From: Pelodictyon phaeoclathratiforme BU-1
Lineage (GTDB): Bacteria > Bacteroidota > Chlorobiia > Chlorobiales > Chlorobiaceae
Length of the DNA: 64,000 nt
Direction: 5' to 3'
Assembly (NCBI RefSeq): GCF_000020645.1
Contig: NC_011060.1
Coordinates: forward strand, 1 to 64,000
Positions 32,299-41,660 of this stretch are shown here, in pieces. Each line of letters opens with the position of its first letter. Position 1 is the stretch's first letter. The position numbers and the translations under genes were made by a program. The notes below the pieces were generated by a model. It had not been told where the DNA came from. It was given only the letters and a program-made list of their open reading frames with translations, and searched no databases.

Positions 32299-33480
32299 TT
32301 ACATTTCTACATCCCGCTTCATCATTTTGGTATAGGTAATAGCTACGGTTCTGTAGACAAAGTGTGCAAGCTTTGAATAAGGCATGTAGATGATGATGTA
32401 AAACACCAGCACCAGATGGATGAAATAGGTGCTGTATGCAATTACAGGCGGAAAATTCATCATTCGCATTACTTGTGCCAGGAAGCCCGACAGACCTACG
32501 AGCAGGACGATTCCTACAAATATCCAGTCGAAAGAGGATGTGCTGGTTTCAAATCCACGCTCTTTAAGCCTGTTTTTAATGATCAGCACTCCGCCGGCAA
32601 GAAGCGAAATGGCGCTGATGTTTGCAACAAGCTTGAAAATGGTTCTTGCAATCCAGACCATGGTTGTTGATCCACCCAGCAGTGCAAGAATGTCTGGATC
32701 GTCAAGCGGATATGGTGATTCCCATTTCAGCCCGTAGAGATAGAATACTGCCCAGGCAGTCGTGATTGCGAGACCGATAAAGCCATAAAAAACAAGTACG
32801 TGAGCTATGCCTCTATCCTTGTTTTCGTCACACTTCCTGAATTTTGAGTGCAACATGATCTCCTTGAGCGTCTCCATAAAGCTCGGAAGAAAATCGCCTT
32901 TCGGCAGTTTGTTGCCAGATTCTGCGCTGATATTTTTCCAGAACCGGCTCATGCTGACCGCAAACATGAGCACTGCAAGGGCTGAGAGTGGAACGAAAAT
33001 CATGTCGATATAGTGGACAGGAAAAAACTTGGAGAAGACAATCTCTCCTTCAGGAAAGTTCAGGTGTCCGGTGATACCAAGGATGACGAGAAAAAAGAGC
33101 ACAGGAATTGCCATGGCCTGCCAGATATTTTTCGGATCGCCAACAATCTTGCCCATTATCCTGGGGAATGCGTTTTCCTGAATGACGCTTTTCCTCAATA
33201 TTGCAAGCACATCACCAGGTCGGGCTCCCCGAGGACAGTATTTGGAACAATCGTTGCAGTTGTGGCAGAGCCAGATGTCGGCGCTCTTGAGCAATTCATC
33301 TTTCAGTCCCCATTGTGCCATCACCATCTCCTTTCTCGGAAACGGCCTGTCATCAGGAGACAATGGGCATACGACAGAGCACGTAGCGCATTGATAGCAC
33401 TTTTTCATTGTATCGGCACCAGCAGCTTTCAGCTCCCTGATAAACTTGATATCTGGTGTAAATGCAGTTTCTTGAGCCAT
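32299..33480 (-). CDS. qmoC: Quinone-interacting oxidoreductase membrane subunit QmoC
   Basis: QmoC is the membrane-bound heme b and iron-sulfur subunit that exchanges electrons with quinones for the APS reductase system. The 393-residue protein has two N-terminal 4Fe-4S motifs, CYQCATCSVVCP (about 23-34) and CHNCNDCSKYCPRGARPGDV (about 73-92). About six membrane helices with histidines suited to heme b ligation follow (NarI/HdrE-like). GGAGG sits eight bases upstream of the start. It is last in the sat-aprBA-qmoABC operon, separated from qmoB by 94 bases that contain a 12-base-pair inverted repeat. Confidence 0.94.
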   Translation of the reverse strand: MAQETAFTPDIKFIRELKAAGADTMKKCYQCATCSVVCPLSPDDRPFPRKEMVMAQWGLKDELLKSADIWLCHNCNDCSKYCPRGARPGDVLAILRKSVIQENAFPRIMGKIVGDPKNIWQAMAIPVLFFLVILGITGHLNFPEGEIVFSKFFPVHYIDMIFVPLSALAVLMFAVSMSRFWKNISAESGNKLPKGDFLPSFMETLKEIMLHSKFRKCDENKDRGIAHVLVFYGFIGLAITTAWAVFYLYGLKWESPYPLDDPDILALLGGSTTMVWIARTIFKLVANISAISLLAGGVLIIKNRLKERGFETSTSSFDWIFVGIVLLVGLSGFLAQVMRMMNFPPVIAYSTYFIHLVLVFYIIIYMPYSKLAHFVYRTVAITYTKMMKRDVEM

Positions 33481-33518
33481 AAAAAACCTCCAAAATTAAC
33501 AGCGGAATAAACATGGAC

Positions 33519-33558
33519 AACAGAAACAGGTTGTTATCTGAGAGGGCCTGTTTCTGTT
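33519..33558. repeat. Inverted repeat between qmoB and qmoC
   Basis: AACAGAAACAGG (33519-33530) and CCTGTTTCTGTT (33547-33558) pair perfectly over 12 bases with a 16-base loop. It lies within the operon and has no downstream T-run, so it is more likely an mRNA stability or processing element than a full terminator. Confidence 0.65.
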
Positions 33559-33574
33559 ATTCGTAGTAATTATT

Positions 33575-35827
33575 TTAGAATCCTTTGTACGGATTTTCAC
33601 CAATTGCTTCAACTTTTTTTGAGAACTCCTCGATAATGCCAGGCAGTTTTTCCCACTCATTGATAGCAAGCTGTACCTGTTCAACCCTTTCCGATTCAAG
33701 CATCAGACGACTAAGAGTCTCCTGAACCTTTCCAAGTCGTTCATTTGCCATCTGACTGCCCTTGATATAGTGGCACTGATAGTCATCTCCGAATTTACAA
33801 CCGAGAAGCAGGATACCGTCAACACCCTGTGAGAGGGCATCGGCAATCCAGACCAGATTCAGGCCACCGAGGCAGCGTAAGGGAATAAACCTGAAATTGG
33901 TATTCAGGCCAACCCGGTTCAGTCCCAGCATGTCAAGTGCGGGATAGGCGTCGTTTTCACAGACAAAACAGAGAATAAAGGTACCCGAGTCAGGGACTTC
34001 GATTGATTTCAGGACAGAGGAAATCATGTCAACACTGTAGTCCTTGAATGAGATAACCCGTTGTGGACATGCGCCCATGCATACTCCACAGCGACGACAG
34101 CGTGAAGGATAGAGAAGCGGGGTGCCATCTTTCTCCTCATCGTAGGCTCCAAAGGGGCATTCGACCGTGCATCGTCTGCATTGGGTGCAGCTTTCAACCC
34201 TGATTTCCGGATAGGTACGATCCCAGGTTCTGGGATGCACGGCACGCCCTTGCGCCGTGAGTTCGATACACTGGATAGCTTTAAGTGCTGCGCCCGTTGC
34301 ATCGCCTACCGACTGCACTGCGTCCATCGGATGGCGGACAGCGCCAGCGGCATAGATGCCCGTTCTTTTGGTCTCGTAAGGGAAGCAGATAAAGTGTGAA
34401 TCAGGAAAGCCCCATTTGAGATGCGGCATTTCAGGGCCTTGGCGGTATTTCAGGTTCAGGGCAAGACTTAGTGGCTCCAGCTCTACGATTTCTCCATCAG
34501 AGGTTTCTCTCTTGACAAAATTGCCGATGTACTCAGGAGTGAGATTATTTACACCTCTGTCTTCAGGAACCATGCCAGATACCATGCCGGTGGCAAGTAC
34601 GACCATATCAGCATTGATCTTCATCGTTCTGCCGAGAAGATGGTTGTTGATTTCGACGTATATATTTCCTCCCGGACCCTCTTCAAGACCAAGAACTTCG
34701 CCTTTGGTCAGAAAAACGCCTTCGTCATCCTGGGATGTCTTGTAGAAGTTTTCGTACAGCCCGAGGGTACGCATGTCTTTGTATATGACAAATGCACCAG
34801 CATCCGGATCCGAGTCTCTGACATATTTGGCCTGTTTGAGCGATACATTGCAACAAACAGAGGAACAGTAGGGAACATGCTTTTCATCTCTCTGACCTGC
34901 ACACTGGATAAAAACAACGTTTTTTGCCGGTTTGCCGTCGGAGGGTCTGAGTACCTTGCCGTTGCCTTTGGTGACAAGTTCCTCCATCTGAAGGTTTGTG
35001 ATCACGTTGCGGAATTTTCCGTAACCGAGATGCGCAAGGTTATCAGGATTGTAGGGACGCCAGCCTGTTGCAAGGACAATGGCGCCAGCTTCGAAGCTCT
35101 CGGTTGTACCCTGTTTGTTAATCGTGACCTTGTACATCCCTGGACCGCCCTCTATGGAAGCAATGGTGGTATCCGTATGGATGCTGATGTTTCCGTCGTT
35201 CCGTGCCTCCTCGATTTTTGCGAGTATTGTCGGCTTTTCAAGCTCCGCAAAGGGTGGTGCAGTCGGGAAGACTTTATACATCTTTTTCGCCTGGCCTCCA
35301 AGCTCCCGTGCTTTTTCAACAAGCACGGATTTATAGCCAGCTTTTGATGCCTCAAGCGCTGCAGTAAGGCCGGTAACGCCTCCTCCGACCACAAGCAGTG
35401 TCCGGTTGACATCGGTGTACTTCGGTTCAGGGATACTTGATTTGCCAATCCTTGTTATGCCCATCCGCATATAGTCGGCAGCCATCATCTGGCTTCCCTC
35501 GTTTGTCTTTTCTGTCGAGGACTTGACCCAGACTACCTGTTCTCTCAGATTGACCCGTTCGGTTACATACTTTAACGGGTCGAAATTAAAAACATCGGTA
35601 TTCACTCTTGGCGAACATGCGGCAATGACAATCTTGTTGACCTCACCGTTATTGATGTCGTCCTTGATTATCTGAACACCTTCCCGGCTACAGAGAAACG
35701 GATGTTTTTTGCAGACGGGTACCTTGAACTCTTTTTTTGCTACGGCTTCGAGTTCGTCAACATTCAACATCTCTCCGATTCCGCAGTCGGTACAGAGGTA
35801 TACTCCAATTTTATTATCGTCAGCCAT
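33575..35827 (-). CDS. qmoB: Quinone-interacting oxidoreductase subunit QmoB
   Basis: QmoB is an HdrA-like flavoprotein of the Qmo complex, which links APS reductase to the quinone pool. The 750-residue product has an FAD Rossmann motif (LLVVGGGVTGLTAALEASKAG, about residue 142) and HdrA-type blocks (VFIQCAGQRDEKHVPYCSSVCC). Two 4Fe-4S motifs follow (CTQCRRCTVECPFGA and CRRCGVCMGACPQ). The C-terminal MvhD-like domain contains CFVCENDAYP and RCLGGLNLVWIADALSQGVDGILLLGC. The start is three bases after qmoA, with its ribosome binding site (GAGGAG) inside qmoA, so the pair is coupled. Confidence 0.94.
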   Translation of the reverse strand: MADDNKIGVYLCTDCGIGEMLNVDELEAVAKKEFKVPVCKKHPFLCSREGVQIIKDDINNGEVNKIVIAACSPRVNTDVFNFDPLKYVTERVNLREQVVWVKSSTEKTNEGSQMMAADYMRMGITRIGKSSIPEPKYTDVNRTLLVVGGGVTGLTAALEASKAGYKSVLVEKARELGGQAKKMYKVFPTAPPFAELEKPTILAKIEEARNDGNISIHTDTTIASIEGGPGMYKVTINKQGTTESFEAGAIVLATGWRPYNPDNLAHLGYGKFRNVITNLQMEELVTKGNGKVLRPSDGKPAKNVVFIQCAGQRDEKHVPYCSSVCCNVSLKQAKYVRDSDPDAGAFVIYKDMRTLGLYENFYKTSQDDEGVFLTKGEVLGLEEGPGGNIYVEINNHLLGRTMKINADMVVLATGMVSGMVPEDRGVNNLTPEYIGNFVKRETSDGEIVELEPLSLALNLKYRQGPEMPHLKWGFPDSHFICFPYETKRTGIYAAGAVRHPMDAVQSVGDATGAALKAIQCIELTAQGRAVHPRTWDRTYPEIRVESCTQCRRCTVECPFGAYDEEKDGTPLLYPSRCRRCGVCMGACPQRVISFKDYSVDMISSVLKSIEVPDSGTFILCFVCENDAYPALDMLGLNRVGLNTNFRFIPLRCLGGLNLVWIADALSQGVDGILLLGCKFGDDYQCHYIKGSQMANERLGKVQETLSRLMLESERVEQVQLAINEWEKLPGIIEEFSKKVEAIGENPYKGF

Positions 35828-35830
35828 GTT

Positions 35831-37072
35831 TTAACTCCTCACCAAACTTTGAATGCTTTTCAATGCCGTCCCGGTTGCGTCCTGAATGGATGATGTAACA
35901 TCAGATGGCCTTTTCGCTACGCCGACAGAATAGATGCCGGGCGTCTTGCCAGCCTGAATAAATCCGTTTTGCTCAAAATTCAGCATGGCATTTTCCTTTA
36001 CAGAAGGTACCATACCCGTGGCCAGCACCACCATATCAGCAATCTGACGACTTTTTCTGCCACCTTCGACATCTTCGGAGGTAACGATAACATTGCCAGT
36101 TGCGGAATCTTCTTCGATCATGGCGACTTTGCCTTTAACCATCTTGACGTGTTCGTCGGCCTGTACCTTTCCGAGAAAATCTTCGTACTTGCCTGGTGTT
36201 CTCAAATCTATGTAGGCAATAAATACCTCTGCATCGGGAATGCGCTCCCTGATGTAGGTTGCCTGTTTAAGGGATGCCATACAGCAGATTGCCGAACAGT
36301 AATTCAGATGATTTTCGTCCCGTGATCCTGCGCACTGCACAAACACGACCTTTTTCACCTCTCGCCCATCGGATGGCCTGAGAATTTTCCCTCCGGTTGG
36401 CCCGTTTGGCGCAGCAAGCCGTTCCAGCATCATGTTGGTAATGACGTTTTTGATTCGTCCGAAACCGAGGTTTTCCATATTGGCGGCATCATAAGGCTTC
36501 CAGCCTGTGGCATAAACAATACTGCCAGCCTTGATCTCTACGGTTTCCGGCTTCATAGCCAGATCGATAGCATTATATTTGCAAGCCGTCACACATTTGT
36601 TGCATGAAGGATCACTGCACGCGTTTCGCTCTATAACGTATCTCATGGGATGGGCCATTTCATGGGGCCGATAGATTGCCCTGGTCTTGTCCATTCCGAA
36701 ATTAAACTCATTGAGCCTTTCAGCAGGGCATACGTCCACACAGGCGTTACAGGATGTGCATTTTTCATTCACATACCGTGGATTTACCTTTAACCTGACG
36801 CTGAAATTCCCCTCTTTACCGCTCACCTCCTCTACTTCGGTCAAGGTGTAGACGGTTATTTTTGGATTAAGCTTGATGCGTCTGAAATTCATCTCCAGAC
36901 CACAATAGGGGGGGCATAGTTTTGGAAAATACTTGTTAAGCTGCGCCACCCGTCCCCCCAGGTATGGATTTTTCTCAACAAGAACGGTGTTATAACCAAC
37001 CTCTGCAGCCTCAACGGCAGTGGTTATGCCACTGATGCCACCGCCAACAATTAGAATAGTTTCAACTGACAT
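35831..37072 (-). CDS. qmoA: Quinone-interacting oxidoreductase subunit QmoA
   Basis: QmoA is the second HdrA-like flavoprotein of the Qmo complex. The 413-residue protein has an N-terminal FAD motif (ILIVGGGISGITTAVEAAEVG) and a ferredoxin-like region (CTSCNACVDVCPAERLNEF, CSDPSCNKCVTACKYNAID). The HdrA signature FVQCAGSRDENHLNYCSAICC is present, and VGVAKRPSDVTSSIQDATGTALKS lies near the end. ATG 37072 is preferred over an upstream in-frame start because AGAGGA lies five bases before it. It follows aprA after 164 bases that include a hairpin. Confidence 0.94.
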   Translation of the reverse strand: MSVETILIVGGGISGITTAVEAAEVGYNTVLVEKNPYLGGRVAQLNKYFPKLCPPYCGLEMNFRRIKLNPKITVYTLTEVEEVSGKEGNFSVRLKVNPRYVNEKCTSCNACVDVCPAERLNEFNFGMDKTRAIYRPHEMAHPMRYVIERNACSDPSCNKCVTACKYNAIDLAMKPETVEIKAGSIVYATGWKPYDAANMENLGFGRIKNVITNMMLERLAAPNGPTGGKILRPSDGREVKKVVFVQCAGSRDENHLNYCSAICCMASLKQATYIRERIPDAEVFIAYIDLRTPGKYEDFLGKVQADEHVKMVKGKVAMIEEDSATGNVIVTSEDVEGGRKSRQIADMVVLATGMVPSVKENAMLNFEQNGFIQAGKTPGIYSVGVAKRPSDVTSSIQDATGTALKSIQSLVRS

Positions 37073-37179
37073 GATTTTCCTCTGCGGATAAACTCTCAAA
37101 AGTCATTCGGAAGGGAACCTTTGAACGGATGCTCCCGCGTTACGTTAATCAACTTGACACTCTTGCATGAAGAAGAGCA

Positions 37180-37204
37180 ATCCCCAAGGAAGAACCTCGG
37201 GGAT
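37180..37204. repeat. Hairpin between aprA and qmoA
   Basis: ATCCCCAAGG (37180-37189) and CCTCGGGGAT (37195-37204) form a ten-base-pair stem with one mismatch and a five-base loop. It lacks a T-run, so it may stabilise the aprA mRNA 3' end or set relative expression of apr and qmo. Confidence 0.55.
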
Positions 37205-37236
37205 GTACTCAATAACAATAGTGTCACTTTTTGCCA

Positions 37237-39213
37237 TTAATCAGGAATGACCTGAACGTAGTCTCTCTTGGATAGTGTCCAGTTCTGGGTGCTTCTGTCG
37301 TACTTGGAAATCGTGAAACATTTCCAGTTTTCGTCATCAACATAGAAGTGGTCAGCTCTGAAGTAGTAACCAGGATAGCGACTGTCCTCACGGAACAGAA
37401 TGTGACGGGCATGGGCTTCACCTGCCATCAGGCGATGATAATTCTCCCAGCAGCGCATCAGTTCATGATTATCTTCAGCCGCCATTTTGCTGGCATCTTC
37501 CTTGAGCAGTGACAGGTGTTCCAGACCTTTTTCGAGCATGGTTTTGCTGGTGGTGTACCATGTTGCGACACCGGCGACATATTCGTCCATGATCTTCTGC
37601 AACCTTGCCTGGAACATTTTTGGCCGGATGTAGTTGGGGTTGACATTTGGATCAGTGCTGTAATCCTTGTTCTTGCCAAAGATCTCCATTGGCGCGTAAA
37701 TTTCAGCAATCACCTCTTCCACATCCCTGCCGAGTTCAGGTTTGTAATCTACATGATCGAGGCAGTAGGCGGTCATGTTCTTGCCTGCAATCCGTCCCTC
37801 TGCATGTGAGCCTGACGAGAATTTGTGACCAGAGGCTCCAACACCGTCACCGGCGGTAAAGAGACCGTCAACGGTGGTCATCCTGTTATAGCCCCAGTTC
37901 CATTCTGCAGGGAAGCCCTTGAGATCATCCGGACCACTGACCCAGATACCGGCACAACCGGCATGAGAACCGAGCAGGTAAGGTTCGGTAGGCATAAGCT
38001 CTGAAGGTGTTTTGTCCGGTTCGATGTTGTTTCCTGCCCATACGACGGCCTGACCGATACACATGTCGAGGAAGTCTTCCCATGCTTCGGCTTCAAGATG
38101 CTTCATTTGTTTCGGCGTCATGGTTTCACCAAGCGCCTGCATCGCCTCGTGAGTCCTCATGAGGATCGGGCCTTTACCGGCCTTCATGTCGATCATCATC
38201 ATGTGGTTCCTCATGGCTGTGGTGAGCTTGTGGGGATCTTCGGCATACTTGCCAAAATCCTTGTTGGCGGTCGCCAGATTGGTGACGCAATAGTCCTCTC
38301 CAAGGGAGTTGGTGGCTTTACATTTGAAGAAGAGGAACCATGCTCCAACTGGTCCATAACCATCCTTGAACCTTGCCGGAACGAACCTGTTTTCCATCAG
38401 TACCAGCTCGCATCCTGCCTGGGCGGCAAGAGCATAGGTGGTACCTGCATTCCAGACCGGGTACCATGCACGACCCTGGCCTTCAGCCGTTGAACGTGGT
38501 CTGTAGACGTTCACAGCGCCACCACAGGCAAGCAACATGGTTTTTGCTGTAAACACATAGGCTTTATTTTCCCTGACGCTGAAACCGATGGCGCCTGCGA
38601 TCCTGTTTGGATCGTTTTTGTCATGGATAAGCTCACTGATAAAGACCCGCTCAAAAAGGTTCTGGTCGACGCCAGTTGCCTTTCTGTTGAATTCAAGTGC
38701 TTTTTTTGCGGCTTCGGCAACGATGACTTTGTAGGACTCTCCGTTAATCATAATCTGCCATCTGCCTGATCTGACTGGCTTGCCCCCCTCGCTCAGCTTT
38801 GGAGCTGGTTTTGCGCCATCCTGGGTAGAACCATCCTCATCTCTTTTCCATACGGGGAGACCCCACTCTTCGAAGAGATGAACAGAATTGTCTACGTGCC
38901 TTCCGAGATCATAGACAAGATCCTCCCGGATAATGCCCATCAGATCTGTTCTGACATATTTTACATAATCGGCAGGATCGTTTTCACCACAATAGGTATT
39001 GATTGCCGACAGGCCCTGAGCGACGGCGCCGCTTCTGTCGACCGATGCCTTATCGACCATGGTGATTCTTAATCCTTTTGGTGTGGCCCATTTGGCCGCT
39101 TCATATACTGCACCGCAACAAGCCATACCCCCACCTATAAGCAGAATATCCGTATCTATGTAAACTACTTCGGGCTTCTTGCAAAACTTGAATTCGTTTT
39201 TCTCTACTCCCAT
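37237..39213 (-). CDS. aprA: Adenylylsulfate (APS) reductase alpha subunit
   Basis: AprA is the FAD subunit interconverting sulfite plus AMP with APS; in sulfur oxidisers it runs toward APS. The 658-residue protein has the FAD motif LLIGGGMACCGAVYEA (about residues 25-40) and fumarate-reductase-like blocks (DKASVDRSGAVAQGLSAINTY, LLACGGAVNVYRPRS). Substrate-pocket regions include GPILMRTHEAM and FTAGDGVGASGHKFSSGSHAEGR. A strong AGGAGG lies eight bases before the start. aprB is 28 bases upstream in the same operon. Sequence features match the Apr of phototrophic and sulfate-reducing bacteria. Confidence 0.97.
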   Translation of the reverse strand: MGVEKNEFKFCKKPEVVYIDTDILLIGGGMACCGAVYEAAKWATPKGLRITMVDKASVDRSGAVAQGLSAINTYCGENDPADYVKYVRTDLMGIIREDLVYDLGRHVDNSVHLFEEWGLPVWKRDEDGSTQDGAKPAPKLSEGGKPVRSGRWQIMINGESYKVIVAEAAKKALEFNRKATGVDQNLFERVFISELIHDKNDPNRIAGAIGFSVRENKAYVFTAKTMLLACGGAVNVYRPRSTAEGQGRAWYPVWNAGTTYALAAQAGCELVLMENRFVPARFKDGYGPVGAWFLFFKCKATNSLGEDYCVTNLATANKDFGKYAEDPHKLTTAMRNHMMMIDMKAGKGPILMRTHEAMQALGETMTPKQMKHLEAEAWEDFLDMCIGQAVVWAGNNIEPDKTPSELMPTEPYLLGSHAGCAGIWVSGPDDLKGFPAEWNWGYNRMTTVDGLFTAGDGVGASGHKFSSGSHAEGRIAGKNMTAYCLDHVDYKPELGRDVEEVIAEIYAPMEIFGKNKDYSTDPNVNPNYIRPKMFQARLQKIMDEYVAGVATWYTTSKTMLEKGLEHLSLLKEDASKMAAEDNHELMRCWENYHRLMAGEAHARHILFREDSRYPGYYFRADHFYVDDENWKCFTISKYDRSTQNWTLSKRDYVQVIPD

Positions 39214-39241
39214 GGATCTACCTCCTGAGCAATTTAATTGT

Positions 39242-39664
39242 TTATAGTGTTGGATACTCTGTCATGTTGAAGAATCCTGGCTTTTTCAGATTGGCGTAAT
39301 CATGCTCAGGCTTGCCCGAGTAGAGATCAATCGAACCTTCTGAAGTCGTTCTGATCGGGAATTTGTAGCGTTTCAGGATTCCATTTCTGAATTTGATCGT
39401 CCACATGATAGCATCTGTTCCCCTTAACGGAATCACATTTCCACCCAGTGGTACGAAATCAGCATATCCCCTGACTTCGATAGCCTGCTGTGGACAGATT
39501 TTCACGCAATTGTAGCACTCCCAGCACTGGTCCGGTTCCTGGTTCCAGGCCAGCATCCTGTCAACATCAAGCTTCATGAGGTCATTGGGACAGATGTACA
39601 TACATGCTGTCCTTTCCTGACCCTTGCAGCCGTCACATTTTTCTTTAATGACAAAACTCGGCAT
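39242..39664 (-). CDS. aprB: Adenylylsulfate (APS) reductase beta subunit
   Basis: AprB is the iron-sulfur subunit that passes electrons between AprA and the Qmo complex. The 140-residue protein has two 4Fe-4S motifs: an atypical spaced first cluster, CDGCKGQERTACMYICPNDLM (C11, C14, C22, C26), and the second, CWECYNCVKICPQQAIE. The tail, ending YANLKKPGFFNMTEYPTL, wraps AprA in known structures. AGGAGG precedes the ATG. It lies between sat (126-base gap) and aprA (28-base gap). A small hairpin (GCAGG 39691-39695, CCTGC 39701-39705) lies upstream. Confidence 0.97.
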   Translation of the reverse strand: MPSFVIKEKCDGCKGQERTACMYICPNDLMKLDVDRMLAWNQEPDQCWECYNCVKICPQQAIEVRGYADFVPLGGNVIPLRGTDAIMWTIKFRNGILKRYKFPIRTTSEGSIDLYSGKPEHDYANLKKPGFFNMTEYPTL

Positions 39665-39790
39665 AATTTGTCCTCCTTTACCAAATATTTGCAGGCAAAA
39701 CCTGCGATTTACGAAGCTATTGGACTAGTCTATGAAGAAAAAAATCGTCAGAAAAACTTCTCTACATGAGAGCGTCGATTGGTAACGTTA

Positions 39791-41002
39791 TTATCCGCCA
39801 GTATTGGTCTGCAGCCCGATATCAACTTTTTCAGTCAGTGTTGCGTAGTAGCGGTGCAGGACTTCAAGCACTTCCGGACGGCTGAAATGCTCAGGGACCT
39901 CTTCTCCTTCGGAAAGCATTTTTCTGAGTTTTGTGCCGCTTACATTCAGTCGGTCTTCGTTTGTATGGGGACAGGTCTTCATGGAGGCCATACCATCACA
40001 TTTGTAACAGTAAAAGGTCCAGTCAATTTTTAATGGCTTGGTCTCCAGCGCATCTTTCGGAATTTGGTCGAAAATATAGTGTGCGTCAAAGGGGCCATAA
40101 TAATCTCCGACACCCGCATGGTCTCTTCCGACTATCAGGTGACTGCAGCCAAAATTTTGTCTGAATAATGCATGGAGCAGAGCTTCTCTTGGGCCGGCAT
40201 ATCGCATATCAAGCGGATAGCCACCCTGTATGCAGGTGCCCTTGACGAAATAATTGTCCATCAGGACGTTGATGCAGTCTCTTCTGACATCGGCAGGAAT
40301 ATCGCCGGGTTTGAGTTTTCCGAGAAGTTGATGAATCAGTACACCGTCACAGATCTCTATGGCAATCTTGACCAGATATTCATGAGAGCGGTGCATGGGG
40401 TTTCTTGTCTGGAAAGCAGCTACGGTGCTCCAGCCATTATCCTCAAACATTTTTCTTGTCTGGGCCGGAGTCATATAGATCCCCTCGAATTCGGAGGGAA
40501 AAGAACCTTCGCTGAACACTTTTACGCTACCGCCAAGATTGACGTCGCCCTGGTTCATGACCATCAGTACCCCGGGGTGTTTTGGGTCATCGGTTTTAAA
40601 AACTTCCCGACACTCATGTGACTTGTCGATTGCATATTTCTCCTCAATCGTCATACTTCCCATCGTCTCTCCCGATTCTTCGTCCACCAGAGCAACTTCC
40701 GCTCCGATTTTCAGCTTATCGGCCTGTTCTTTGGTTGTTGACAAGGTAATGGGAATGGGCCAGAAGGTGCCGTCAGCCAGCTTGCACTCCTCGACGCTTC
40801 CTTTCCAGTCCTCATATCCCATGAAGCCACTCAGGGGAGTGAATCCACCGATACCGAGCATGATCAGGTCACCGGTCTCTCTTGATGAAAGAGTGACCCT
40901 GGCCATTGACTTTGCTCGTTCCTGTTCATTCTGCAACGCCTGCCCGGACAATAAAAGCGGTTTTAAAATCTTTTCCCTGCCATGCGGATTGACTAACGAC
41001 AT
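39791..41002 (-). CDS. sat: Sulfate adenylyltransferase (ATP sulfurylase)
   Basis: Dissimilatory ATP sulfurylase, here expected to convert APS plus pyrophosphate to sulfate plus ATP, giving substrate-level energy. The 403-residue protein has the nucleotide-binding motifs QTRNPMHRSHEYL and GRDHAGVGDYYGPFDA. A zinc-type cysteine/histidine cluster follows (CYKCDGMASMKTCPH), then NVSGTKLRKMLSEGEEVP near the C-terminus. Length and zinc site match homo-oligomeric Sat of sulfate reducers and sulfur oxidisers, not CysDN. It is first in the sat-aprBA-qmoABC operon, with a good promoter 43 bases upstream. Confidence 0.97.
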   Translation of the reverse strand: MSLVNPHGREKILKPLLLSGQALQNEQERAKSMARVTLSSRETGDLIMLGIGGFTPLSGFMGYEDWKGSVEECKLADGTFWPIPITLSTTKEQADKLKIGAEVALVDEESGETMGSMTIEEKYAIDKSHECREVFKTDDPKHPGVLMVMNQGDVNLGGSVKVFSEGSFPSEFEGIYMTPAQTRKMFEDNGWSTVAAFQTRNPMHRSHEYLVKIAIEICDGVLIHQLLGKLKPGDIPADVRRDCINVLMDNYFVKGTCIQGGYPLDMRYAGPREALLHALFRQNFGCSHLIVGRDHAGVGDYYGPFDAHYIFDQIPKDALETKPLKIDWTFYCYKCDGMASMKTCPHTNEDRLNVSGTKLRKMLSEGEEVPEHFSRPEVLEVLHRYYATLTEKVDIGLQTNTGG

Positions 41003-41051
41003 GAGTTATTGCTGGTTAAGTTATTGGGCTACAGTTGAAAGCATGTCATAC

Positions 41052-41081
41052 GGTATAGAGTAGAAATGGAGAGCCTGTCAA
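41052..41081 (-). promoter_or_regulatory. Predicted sigma70 promoter of the sat-apr-qmo operon
   Basis: On the minus strand a perfect -35 TTGACA (41081-41076) is followed after 18 bases by TATACC (41057-41052), or after 17 by CTATAC. Transcription would start near 41045, leaving a leader of roughly 40 bases before sat. Confidence 0.6.
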
Positions 41082-41616
41082 GAATACTGATATCTTCAAG
41101 CGCTTGTCAAATCGTCTGTTCAAAAGTACGCCTTATTTTTTTTGACGCAGATGAAAAGCCCTTTTTGTCACTCGTAAATCTCTGTCTTTCAGTTGGGTAC
41201 TGTAATCCTTATTCCTTACCTGCGTGCAGGTCGGTCTGTTTTTTTGCAATCAAACCGGTACGGTGCCTGGTATTGTCGCGTTTCAGGAGCCCTTTGCGGG
41301 TTTGATGATATTTTTTTTCTCGTTATCCGACAAAATCGTACTCGATAATGAAAAAAGATGTTTTCAGAAACGGATCGAAGCAAATATAAGACGATAAATC
41401 AGGGGATTCAAAGTAAATTTGATCTATTGGATAACGATTCTTTGGATGTTACCATCTGGTTATATGAATATATAGTAATCTTACATAGTAATGTTTTGAT
41501 TACTTTTTTTCAAGTATTGGGTAGAAGATTTTTTTTATTTTTTTTGGCAATGCCAGATCGTCTGAGGGATGCCTGTTCGGATGGAATCTGCGTGTTCGTG
41601 TTTGTGGCGTAATAGC
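41082..41616. other. AT-rich gap between sat and the exporter gene
   Basis: About 535 bases without a recognisable gene. It is rich in T-runs (for example around 41310 and 41530-41542), and a weak 84-codon frame at 41358-41612 shows no family resemblance. It could hold upstream regulatory sites for the sat promoter or an unannotated small RNA; nothing specific was found. Confidence 0.4.
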
Positions 41617-41651
41617 AGCAGTTGTATTCTGACTGGCAGAATGCAACTGCT
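41617..41651 (-). terminator. Hairpin downstream of the YeiH-family gene
   Basis: AGCAGTTGTATTCT (41617-41630) pairs with AGAATGCAACTGCT (41638-41651), a 14-base stem with one T-G position and a seven-base loop. It begins 10 bases past the stop of the minus-strand transporter gene. There is no T-run, so it may be a 3'-end stabiliser rather than a classic terminator. Confidence 0.55.
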
Positions 41652-41660
41652 GTTCAGGCA

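Noticed and set aside
41358..41612. Possible 84-residue protein between sat and the exporter gene
   Set aside because: It has no ribosome binding site and an odd composition in T-rich DNA, with no recognisable domain.
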